A DNA stretch of 37,235 bases from Desulfobulbaceae bacterium (GTDB lineage Bacteria; Desulfobacterota; Desulfobulbia; Desulfobulbales; Desulfobulbaceae): assembly GCA_012744275.1 (NCBI GenBank), contig JAAYIE010000094.1:1-37235 (forward strand), given 5' to 3'. The notes under the pieces are model-generated. The model had not been told where the DNA came from and ran no database searches. It saw only the letters and a program-made list of their open reading frames with translations. Made by a program: the position numbers and the translations under genes. Below are positions 30,682 through 37,235 of this stretch, piece by piece. How positions within the stretch are numbered: the stretch's first letter is position 1; the number at the start of each line of letters is the position of its first letter.

Positions 30682-31431
30682 TTACTGACCAATCCACTTC
30701 AGTTGTAGTTCTTTGTCGATGCCCTTTTCCTTAACAAGGCTCAAGCCCCTGTTAAGAAGTTCAAGTGTTTCATCGTTCCCCTTGTTAACGGCAAAGCCAT
30801 ATTGTTCTACTTCGCCGCCTTCAATAATCTGCACGATTTTCAAGCTGTCCTTGTAGCGCTTCAGAGCATAGTTAGCTGCGACCGGATCATCACATACCAC
30901 TGCAGCCAGCCGGCCGACATTCAAATCTTCCATGGCAAGGCCAATTTCATCATAAGATTTGGCTTCCAGACCACTAGCGTTTTTAATGGTGAAGTAGCCG
31001 GTGGTACCGATTTGGCCACCAACTTTCTGGCCTTTGAGATCGTCCAGAGTGGTGGCATTGGAATCTTTGCGGACAATCAGGGCCTGGCGCACCGTGTAGT
31101 ACGGTTCGCTGAAGTCCATACTCTTCTTGCGGTCTTCTGTTATGGAGACGGAGGAGGCGATAGCGTCGTACTTGCCCGCGGCAAGGCCTGCGAAAATACC
31201 GTCCCAGGCGGTGTTCTTGATTTCTGCCTTGAAGCCGGCCTCCTTAGCAATGGCATGCACCATATCAATGGCATAGCCAACCAGATTTTTTTGTTCGTCA
31301 ACAAATTCCATGGGTGGCCAAGTTGCGTCGGATGCGAAAACTATGGTTTTTTCGGCTGCAACTACAGGCTGGCAAAGCATGAAGATGCTTGCGAAAAATG
31401 ACACGATCAGGGTGATAAATCTGGTAATCAT
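30682..31431 (-). CDS. Amino acid ABC transporter, periplasmic substrate-binding protein
   Basis: 249 residues with a signal peptide (cleavage likely after VVAA, residue 26). SBP_bac_3 family: FASDATWPPMEFVD, VGYAIDMVHAIA, WDGIFAGLAAGKYDAI, YYTVRQALIV with the Arg that holds the substrate carboxylate, and VVCDDPVAANY with the Asp that holds the amino group. These residues indicate an alpha-amino acid ligand; which one cannot be told. The start has AGGAGG about nine bases upstream. First gene of the transporter operon, divergent from the Pal gene. Confidence 0.94.
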   Translation of the reverse strand: MITRFITLIVSFFASIFMLCQPVVAAEKTIVFASDATWPPMEFVDEQKNLVGYAIDMVHAIAKEAGFKAEIKNTAWDGIFAGLAAGKYDAIASSVSITEDRKKSMDFSEPYYTVRQALIVRKDSNATTLDDLKGQKVGGQIGTTGYFTIKNASGLEAKSYDEIGLAMEDLNVGRLAAVVCDDPVAANYALKRYKDSLKIVQIIEGGEVEQYGFAVNKGNDETLELLNRGLSLVKEKGIDKELQLKWIGQ

Positions 31432-31561
31432 AGAGTGCTTCCTCCTGAAAAAGTGTGGAATTTTCCAGTTTCTCTACCATTGCAGTTGATGGCGTGCAAG
31501 AAAAAACCTGCCAAACCGTTTACTATCCAGCCTTTTGCATCTGTTTTAGAAGCTGTTTCCC

Positions 31562-31591
31562 TTGACCTTTTCCTGGCAGGAGCGCTATATA
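31562..31591 (+). promoter_or_regulatory. Candidate promoter of the Pal/OmpA lipoprotein gene
   Basis: TTGACC (31562-31567; five of six) and TATATA (31586-31591; four of six) are separated by 18 bases, about 40 bases before the ATG at 31632. The self-complementary TATATA could also serve a minus-strand promoter with TTGTGA at 31610-31615 (18-base spacer), which would give overlapping divergent promoters for the transporter operon. Confidence 0.5.
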
Positions 31592-31631
31592 CATACGTCG
31601 CGGCTTTCTTCACAATTTTGCGAGGTCTACC

Positions 31632-32258
31632 ATGGAGAAACTTTCCAGAATTTTTCTTTTGACAATGCTTGCCTGCGCTTTGTTGCTCACTGGTTGTAAA
31701 TCCAAGCAGGTGGGTCCTTACACCCCAACTGGCAATAATCGGCCCGAGGGCAGTCTGACAGACGGCTTCCGTGAAGGCCAAATTACCGAAGAGATGCGGC
31801 CGGGCCAGGATGGATTCGGCCCCAGCACCGAGGGTCTTGATGCAACCGGCGGAGCAGGGACCGGCAGTCTTTTTTCTAACGCTGACTCCCAAAGCGATGC
31901 GTACAAGCGCGAGCATGGTCGTTCATCCCCCGAGATGAAGCCGATATACTTCGATTTTGACCAGTCTGTCGTCCGGGCCGATCAAATTCCCAGCATGGAG
32001 CATAATGGTTCATATCTGATCAATAATCCTGCACGTAACGTTGTTGTGGAAGGGAATACTGACTACCGGGGAACCAATGAGTACAACCTTGCCCTTGGTG
32101 AGCGCCGTGCGGCCAGTGCCAAGAGTTATCTGATGGAACTCGGTGTGGCCGAAAGTCGGATTCGCACCATCAGTTACGGCGAGGAGCGACCGCTGTTTTT
32201 AGGTGAGAATGAAGGCGATTATGCCTATAATCGTCGGGCAGACTTTGTTTTAGAATAA
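31632..32258 (+). CDS. Pal/OmpA-family outer-membrane lipoprotein
   Basis: 208 residues. Signal peptide with lipobox LLTGC, Cys22 being the lipidated residue. A Gly/Pro/acid-rich linker (about 25-100) precedes an OmpA-like peptidoglycan-binding domain from about residue 103: KPIYFDFDQSVVRAD, VVVEGNTDYRGTNEYN, ALGERRAASAKSYL and the end YNRRADFVLE. The Asp and Arg that bind meso-diaminopimelate are in these last motifs. It should tether the outer membrane to the wall. tolB, tolA and the cpoB homologue are not adjacent. Ribosome site GAGGT at 31622-31626. Confidence 0.92.
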   Translation: MEKLSRIFLLTMLACALLLTGCKSKQVGPYTPTGNNRPEGSLTDGFREGQITEEMRPGQDGFGPSTEGLDATGGAGTGSLFSNADSQSDAYKREHGRSSPEMKPIYFDFDQSVVRADQIPSMEHNGSYLINNPARNVVVEGNTDYRGTNEYNLALGERRAASAKSYLMELGVAESRIRTISYGEERPLFLGENEGDYAYNRRADFVLE

Positions 32259-32360
32259 AATTATGCCTTAATGCTCAAGACGCTGCCCGCTGTTGTTGTG
32301 GCGGGCCTGCTGCAGGACAGGCCGGAATAACCTTGGCTGATTCTATTTGAGCAGAATTAA
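32259..32360 (+). other. Structured 3' UTR of the Pal gene, possible small-RNA source
   Basis: A 7-bp stem TGCTCAA (32272-32278) with TTGAGCA (32347-32353) encloses two hairpins that exclude each other: GCCCGC (32285-32290) with GCGGGC (32301-32306), or GGCCTG (32304-32309) with CAGGCC (32318-32323). The strong terminator follows directly. Whether a processed RNA exists is not known. Confidence 0.3.
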
Positions 32361-32395
32361 AAAAGAGCGTGTCAGAACATCTGACACGCTCTTTT
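32361..32395 (+). terminator. Strong intrinsic terminator after the Pal gene
   Basis: AAAAGAGCGTGTCAG (32361-32375) and CTGACACGCTCTTTT (32381-32395) pair perfectly over 15 bp, extendable by an A-T pair to leave the loop ACA. The descending arm ends in TTTTATTT. Because the stem begins with A-run, it can also act on minus-strand transcription. Confidence 0.93.
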
Positions 32396-32878
32396 ATTTA
32401 TGCTCTTCAGGCGAATTGTATGCGGGGCTGGGTCGACCAGGCATGCCCTACGGTGTATACGCCTCATGATGACTGGGCCTCGGCCATCCCTTTGGCGCCT
32501 CAGGCGATGCCATCATGGCGCAGCTCTGGACGGCAAATCATATCGCAAGTGTTGTGGCGGTTATAAATACTTCTGCAACACGTTACCCGTTGATCTGTCC
32601 AGTTTTGACGAACAGGTCACAGCATGTGTGCTGCACGTGTTGTTATGGTCAAGGAGTATCAAGGGTGCCAGTTGAAAGAGTCGGCTGTTTTTGTATCTGA
32701 CCGCAAGCGTGGCTGGTCTCGGATCCAGATCTAGGTCCTTCTGTCTGCCTGGCATCAGCGGTTGCTTATAGGGCGTATCCTTACGTATCTTGGTGTAGGC
32801 TAGCGCCGGCTTTTTTGCCACCATTTTTGTTCTGGAGTTGGCGCACATAAAAGGGTGTCGCCACTATCGGCCAAAACG
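32396..32878. other. Gene-poor stretch between Pal terminator and signalling operon
   Basis: About 480 bases. Short open frames exist on both strands (for example 32561-32848 minus, 95 codons), but none has a ribosome site, family resemblance or codon pattern like the neighbours. No terminator with U-tract was found for the minus-strand signalling operon that ends at 32879. No tRNA or repeat was recognised. Confidence 0.4.
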
Positions 32879-34006
32879 TCAACAGGCCTCTGCCAGCGGC
32901 AGTCGCAGGCAAAAGACAGCCCCACCATCCTTGTCATTAATCGCAGTGAGTTCTCCGTTGCGGGTGCTGGCCAGCGAGCGGGCCACGGCTAGCCCCAAAC
33001 CGGCATAGCGATGGCCATTTGGCCCGGGGCCAGAGGGTAGCAAGGCGCGTGTACTAAAAAAAGGTTCAAAAATGTGGGGCATATCTGCTTCGGGTATGCC
33101 TGCGCCACTGTCCTGCACGCGTAGTTCGTACCAGTGCCGACTATGGCCATCAGACCGGACTTGACCGTTTAGGCGCATCACTCCACCGTCTGGCATGGCG
33201 TCCAGCGCGTTTTCCAGCAGGTGCAGGCAGATCTGTCGTAATTCGGTGCTGGACCCCAGTGGCTTACCATTACTGTCGATCTGCATCTCAAGCTCTACCC
33301 CGGCCTTTTCCATGCGTTCGCGCAACAGGACCAGCACCTGTTCCAGTTCAACAGCAACATCAAGGGGGCGGATGCTGTTGTCCAGTCCATGGCCAAGTAT
33401 GAGTAACTTCTTGGTTATTTCACGCACTCGCAGGCACTGCGTCCTGATTTTCAGTAACGCGTCAAACACATCCTCCATGCCAGGCAGGCTAGCTGCCTCG
33501 GCCTCTTCCAGGCAGTCTCGAATGAGTCCTGCCGCCTGCACAATAATATTCAGCGGATTGTTAACCTCGTGTGCAACACCTTCTGCAACCCGGCCCAGAC
33601 TGCGCCAGCGGGCTGTTTCCGCCAGGCGGGCCGCCTCCTGCCGCGCTGCTATTCTCTCTCCGGCCTTGCGGCATTCATTGAGGATATCGTCCAGCCGCAT
33701 GGGTTTCGACAACCAGTTGACCGCACCGCAGCGCATGGCCTGTACGGCCTTGTCCATATCTCCAGCGCCCGAAAGCATGACCACATCAGTCTGGGGGAAC
33801 TGCTCGTGCAGCACCTTGAGCAGGGCCACCCCGTCCATCCCCGGGAGACCCACATCTAGAAAAATAAGGTCGTGGGGGGCATGCTGCATTATGGACAGGG
33901 CCTCCTGTGCATCCAGGGCAGTAGTGATCTCCATGCCGCGCAGCTGCAGGCGCTCTGCCAGTGGTAGTGAAAAAGACGGCTCATCATCAACAATGAGGAT
34001 ACGCAT
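32879..34006 (-). CDS. Receiver-histidine kinase fusion protein
   Basis: 375 residues from the ATG at 34006 with GGAGGT three bases upstream. Residues 1-115 are a receiver domain: DDE at 7-9, phospho-acceptor D51 in IFLDVGLPGMDG, Lys101 in LSKPM. A coiled linker follows, then the kinase core: H-box GVAHEVNNPLN (H146), N-box LLENALDAM, G1 VQDSGAGIP, F-box HIFEPFF and G2 AGLGLAV. There is no membrane segment or sensor domain, so it is cytoplasmic and probably takes phosphate or signal through its receiver. Last gene of the signalling cluster. Confidence 0.92.
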   Translation of the reverse strand: MRILIVDDEPSFSLPLAERLQLRGMEITTALDAQEALSIMQHAPHDLIFLDVGLPGMDGVALLKVLHEQFPQTDVVMLSGAGDMDKAVQAMRCGAVNWLSKPMRLDDILNECRKAGERIAARQEAARLAETARWRSLGRVAEGVAHEVNNPLNIIVQAAGLIRDCLEEAEAASLPGMEDVFDALLKIRTQCLRVREITKKLLILGHGLDNSIRPLDVAVELEQVLVLLRERMEKAGVELEMQIDSNGKPLGSSTELRQICLHLLENALDAMPDGGVMRLNGQVRSDGHSRHWYELRVQDSGAGIPEADMPHIFEPFFSTRALLPSGPGPNGHRYAGLGLAVARSLASTRNGELTAINDKDGGAVFCLRLPLAEAC

Positions 34007-34052
34007 GGGACCTCCAAAGAGCTTGTGACCGTCTGGCAATGGCCGTATGTGT

Positions 34053-34523
34053 TCAGTCGCTTCCGTCTTTCAGTTTATTTTCTTTAAGAATGTCACGAGC
34101 AGATTCAAAGTCTCCTCCTTGTGCCAGGGAAACCGCGACCATAGTATTTTCCAGCTTGTCGCGGTACGCCAGGCGGATGCTGCCCAGCAGTTCGTCAATA
34201 TCCATGGGTTTGCGTAGAAAGTTGTACGCGCCCATACGGTAGGCGGTTTGCTCTTCTGCATCGCCGCCGTGACCGGTGAGGATGATGACCTGCACCAAAG
34301 GGTTACTTTTTTTAACGTTGCGCAACACCTCAAAGCCGTCCATGCCGGGCATACGCAGATCAAGAACGATCACGTCTACAGGCTGTTCCACGGCCTTGAG
34401 GGCTTCCGGCCCGTCATAGGCCACCTGCGCAGCAAAGCCCCGCATGGCCAAGCGCTCGGCCAACGTGTCCACAAAGTGTTTTTCATCGTCTACCAGTAAA
34501 ATTTTAATATCTTCCTTGGTCAT
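34053..34523 (-). CDS. Single-domain response regulator
   Basis: 156 residues, ribosome site AAGGAG. Receiver domain residues 6-120: acidic pair VDDE (11-14), phospho-acceptor D55 in VIVLDLRMPGMDG, Thr in ILTGHGG and Lys in LRKPM. The C-terminal 35 residues are charged and contain no DNA-binding or enzymatic domain. The N-terminal FVDTLAERLAMRGF is nearly identical to the other receiver of the cluster (35240-35635). Probably a phosphate shuttle or protein-interaction switch. Confidence 0.93.
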   Translation of the reverse strand: MTKEDIKILLVDDEKHFVDTLAERLAMRGFAAQVAYDGPEALKAVEQPVDVIVLDLRMPGMDGFEVLRNVKKSNPLVQVIILTGHGGDAEEQTAYRMGAYNFLRKPMDIDELLGSIRLAYRDKLENTMVAVSLAQGGDFESARDILKENKLKDGSD

Positions 34524-34556
34524 GGCTGCTCCTTGGTAACCGGGATTGTCTCCGGC

Positions 34557-35243
34557 CTATTGACTGTCGGCTTCACAGGCGACAAGAGAAAGAAAATAAC
34601 GGGAACCGGCATCACGCCACGGCGTGAGTGCCGCTCTCCAGCCAGGGGACATACTACTGAGCATGGGAGCACCGGTCAGGGCGGCCAGCACCATCTCGCG
34701 GTTGGAACCATCCCGCACGTCAATCACAATGCCCTCTTCCTTACGCAGGCGGTCGGCGGCAATATGCAAGGCAACCTGCCCGCCAACCGCAGCGCAGAGA
34801 TCAAACACTTCCAGTAATGAGCGTAGTACGGCCAGCGCGGGGGCATTGGTCCAGACTGGTTCGGCGGTAGCTTCACTGCTGAGCTGGATCTGCACGGCAC
34901 GGGCCTGACGGGCCGCCAGTAACTGGAAGCTGCGACAGGCTCGGGCAAGATCACAAGGACCAGCCGTATTCCTGCCATCTGCGCCGCCTGCATGTGCCAT
35001 GTAATCCATGGCTTCGGACAGGGCTGCTCCTTGCAGCACTGCTCGTTGCACCTCTGCCAAGGAAGCCGAAATGCGACTATTTCCAGCAGACAGCCTGTCT
35101 CCATCCCCCGCTGCTTTCTGCTTGGAGACAAGGGCTGCAATATCCTGTGCTAATCCGGCCGATTCGCGCACAATAGCCAGAAGGTTGCGCATATCGTGGA
35201 CAGCAGAGGCCAAAAGGCGAGCCATACACAGTGTATCATTCAT
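34557..35243 (-). CDS. Histidine-box protein with degenerate kinase domain, possible phosphotransferase
   Basis: 228 residues. The N-terminal helix has a histidine box, SAVHDMRNLLAIVRES, with H16 as the candidate phosphorylation site, followed by a second helix with heptads, as in DHp dimerisation domains. The rest (about 85-228) has the size and rough pattern of a HATPase domain, but the N-box (N-x-x-x-N) and the G1/G2 glycine motifs cannot be found. Size and layout resemble the Spo0B/ChpT phosphotransferases, although a divergent kinase is not excluded. It overlaps the receiver gene before it by four bases (ATGA). Confidence 0.7.
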   Translation of the reverse strand: MNDTLCMARLLASAVHDMRNLLAIVRESAGLAQDIAALVSKQKAAGDGDRLSAGNSRISASLAEVQRAVLQGAALSEAMDYMAHAGGADGRNTAGPCDLARACRSFQLLAARQARAVQIQLSSEATAEPVWTNAPALAVLRSLLEVFDLCAAVGGQVALHIAADRLRKEEGIVIDVRDGSNREMVLAALTGAPMLSSMSPGWRAALTPWRDAGSRYFLSLVACEADSQ

Positions 35244-35635
35244 AAACGCTCTCCGTTTGCTGTGGCAGCGCCTGTGTGCGTCGTCGCGGCCGCCAGGATT
35301 TCCAGCAGCGCTTTCAGCGCCAGAGGTTTGGTCATGCAGGCAAAGGCCTGCTCAACCGCCATCGGGCATGTGTCGCCCACAACGCCATGTCCGCTGAGCA
35401 CAATAACCGGCAAATCGGGAAAAATGTCTTTCAGGCGGCGGAGAGTTTCCTCTCCGGGCATACCCGGCATGAGCATGTCCAGCACCACAACATCTGGCTT
35501 ATCTGTACGTACTGCCTGCAAGGCGCTCTGGCCACTATAAGCAACGCGGGGATCGTAGCCGCGTAGTGCCAGGCGTTCGGCCAGGGTGTCGACGAATTCG
35601 GTTTCATCATCAATCAGGAGAACGCGCAACGCCAT
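35240..35635 (-). CDS. Single-domain response regulator
   Basis: 131 residues from the ATG at 35635, preceded by GGAGGT; the frame is open upstream but inside the kinase gene. Only a receiver domain: DDE at 9-11, phospho-acceptor D53 in VVVLDMLMPGMPG, Ser in VLSGHG and Lys in MTKPL. No output domain. It starts one base after the sensor-kinase stop, so it is the likely first partner of that kinase, and overlaps the histidine-box gene downstream. Confidence 0.93.
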   Translation of the reverse strand: MALRVLLIDDETEFVDTLAERLALRGYDPRVAYSGQSALQAVRTDKPDVVVLDMLMPGMPGEETLRRLKDIFPDLPVIVLSGHGVVGDTCPMAVEQAFACMTKPLALKALLEILAAATTHTGAATANGERL

Positions 35636-35636
35636 C

Positions 35637-37235
35637 TCACACCTCCACAGGAACTTCAGGCGGTACAAGGGGCAAAATGACACGCACCACGCTGCCCCGG
35701 CCTTCTTCACTTTCCACATGTATTTCTCCACCTAGACGGCGCACAATGCCATAGGTGATGAACATGCCGAGGCCTGTGCCTTTGTCTGCCTTGGTGGAGT
35801 AGAATGGTTCAAAGATATGCTTCAGCACTTCCGGTGACATACCCTTACCGTTGTCTGCTACGGTCGCCACCACCCCGGTTTCTTCTTCATAGTTGCAACT
35901 GACCCGCACAAAGGATTCTTCAGGTGGATTATCGGCATGGCTGGCAGCCACTGCATCCAGCGCATTGCCGACAAGATTCAGAAACACCTGCTGCAGCTGG
36001 CCGCGGTCCGAAACAATTTCCGGAAGGTTATCGGCCAGCTCCATCTCAAGTCTGATTCCCCGGTTATTCGCCTCCCGCTCCACGAAACCCAGGGTTTCTG
36101 TGATAATTTCCTCAAGATGCAGGGCCTGACGATTGGTTTCCATGCGCCGGGCAAAGCCTAGGAGTCTGTGCGTGATTCCCTTAGCCCTTTCCACCGTACT
36201 TTCAATACCTTCAAGCAGAGCATGGAGGCGTTCTCGAAACTGGCTATCGCCGCCGCTCTTGTCCAAGGCCAATAGATCCATGGCAAGCCCAGCTTTTTCA
36301 TAGATGACTGCCAGAGGATTGTTGACTTCGTGGGCTACTCCGGCAGCAAGCCGCCCTATGGACGACAGTTTCTGACTGTGTTCCATCTGGGCAAAGGCGA
36401 CAATGCGCCGTTCATCGCTGGCCTGGAGCCGATTCACCAACTGGCCCATCAATATTCTGGACACCAGAACAATGAGGGCAATGCCGCCACTCAGCACCAG
36501 CAGAAGCTCGCTGCGCAGCAGTAGCCAAGGACGAATGGCGTCGGCAACGGGCTTGATGGCCATCAGGGTAAATTCTGTACCGGTCAGGGTACAGGAAGCC
36601 ACCATCAGTCTGCGGCCCTGGGCATCGGTCACGCGGCGTACCACGGTTTCGTGGGAGTGAGGCGGCATAGCGATGGGGATTGTTTCCAGGGCCTTGCCAT
36701 ACAAACTGGAATCGGTTTGGAGTACTCCATCACTGTTGACCAGAAAAACATCCGTATCATGCTCTGGTCCAACCACCGACACGATTTGCTGCAGGCGCAG
36801 CGTGTCGGTGGCTACGCGCAGGGTCCAAGAAGTGCCGTTTTCTTCAAGCCTGTTGACCGCCACCACCATATGGGGATAACCGCGATAGCCCAGAAAAACA
36901 GGGCTGAGGTAGCGTCCCTGCACCTCGGTTTCCTGCAGCCACGGTTCGCCGGCATAGTCGACCCCCTTGAGTTTGTAGGGGCCCACATAGGCAACCTGAC
37001 GGCCATCGGCATCCACCAGTCCCATGTCAACAAAGCCCTGGAATTCGCTTTTGAGGGACAGAAAAATTCGATTGAGCGTTCGTTCATCAGTTAAATCGGA
37101 AAAATGATAGGCATGGGCGAGAAAACTGACCGTGGAAACTCGTTCTCCCAGGTATAGTTCCAGTGCCGCCTGGGACTTGCGTGCCAGGGCATACACGGGG
37201 CTTTCCATCTCCCCTTCCAGAGTGCGCATGTATTG
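35637..37235 (-). CDS. Membrane sensor histidine kinase with Cache-type sensor (5' end outside window)
   Basis: 532 residues visible; the reading frame is open to the window edge and the ATG at 37229 has no ribosome site, so the N-terminal membrane helix probably lies outside. Residues about 15-235 look like a periplasmic double-Cache domain (SEFQGFVDMGLVDADGR, YLSPVFLGYRG). A membrane helix (LLLVLSGGIALIVLVSRI) follows, then H-box GVAHEVNNPLAVIYEK, N-box LNLVGNALDAV, G1 VADNGKGM, FEPFYSTK and G2 GTGLGM. It should autophosphorylate on the H-box histidine in response to a periplasmic small-molecule ligand; the ligand is unknown. Confidence 0.92.
   Translation of the reverse strand, partial: QYMRTLEGEMESPVYALARKSQAALELYLGERVSTVSFLAHAYHFSDLTDERTLNRIFLSLKSEFQGFVDMGLVDADGRQVAYVGPYKLKGVDYAGEPWLQETEVQGRYLSPVFLGYRGYPHMVVAVNRLEENGTSWTLRVATDTLRLQQIVSVVGPEHDTDVFLVNSDGVLQTDSSLYGKALETIPIAMPPHSHETVVRRVTDAQGRRLMVASCTLTGTEFTLMAIKPVADAIRPWLLLRSELLLVLSGGIALIVLVSRILMGQLVNRLQASDERRIVAFAQMEHSQKLSSIGRLAAGVAHEVNNPLAVIYEKAGLAMDLLALDKSGGDSQFRERLHALLEGIESTVERAKGITHRLLGFARRMETNRQALHLEEIITETLGFVEREANNRGIRLEMELADNLPEIVSDRGQLQQVFLNLVGNALDAVAASHADNPPEESFVRVSCNYEEETGVVATVADNGKGMSPEVLKHIFEPFYSTKADKGTGLGMFITYGIVRRLGGEIHVESEEGRGSVVRVILPLVPPEVPVEV

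Noticed and set aside
32561-32848. 95-codon open frame on the minus strand in the gap after the Pal gene
   Set aside because: No ribosome site, no recognisable family, mixed low-complexity composition and overlap with open frames on the other strand; treated as non-coding.

Overview
The window looks like ordinary chromosome from a Gram-negative, probably anaerobic bacterium. The best guess is Desulfobacterota (the former Deltaproteobacteria), near the Desulfobulbales. The evidence is gene content. The F1-side ATP synthase operon starts with two b-type subunits, one carrying an N-terminal export-like extension, and has no atpI, atpB or atpE beside it. Lysine synthesis uses LL-diaminopimelate aminotransferase. 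KDO/LPS genes follow pyrG, a LarC protein follows def-fmt, and there is a Pal-type lipoprotein. The taxonomic call is inference; no rRNA or tRNA gene was seen.

Layout. 1-2286 (minus): E1 beta and E1 alpha of a thiamine-diphosphate 2-oxoacid dehydrogenase, with two perfect hairpins downstream. 2540-8414 (plus): a YfcE-like phosphoesterase, a HIT protein and mutS, translationally coupled, then a cell-wall amidase. 8715-14751 (minus): atpF', atpF, atpH, atpA, atpG, atpD and atpC, sharing a bidirectional terminator with the amidase gene. 15245-15613 (plus): diacylglycerol kinase, convergent with a Tat-exported YcbK/MepK-type peptidase (minus). 16354-19105 (minus): a cysteine-cluster protein, plsY, a J-domain protein and metF. 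19336-23315 (plus): def, fmt, larC, pgpA and an amidohydrolase in tight array. 23322-28385 (minus): pyrG, kdsA, kdsC, lptC and dapL. 28682-31431 (minus): a polar amino acid ABC transporter with a cupin gene at its end. 31632-32258 (plus): a Pal/OmpA lipoprotein, followed by a structured 3' UTR and a strong terminator. 32879-37235 (minus): five signalling genes, the first cut by the window edge.

The most interesting part is the signalling cluster: a Cache-type sensor kinase, a receiver, a 228-residue protein with a histidine box but a degenerate ATPase domain, a second receiver, and a receiver-kinase fusion. None of the receivers has an output domain. Size and layout of the small protein recall Spo0B/ChpT-type phosphotransferases, so a complete branched phosphorelay may be encoded here. 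The second item is the folded 3' UTR of the Pal gene, which could release a small RNA. The rest is conserved housekeeping; no CRISPR array, insertion sequence or prophage gene was recognised.
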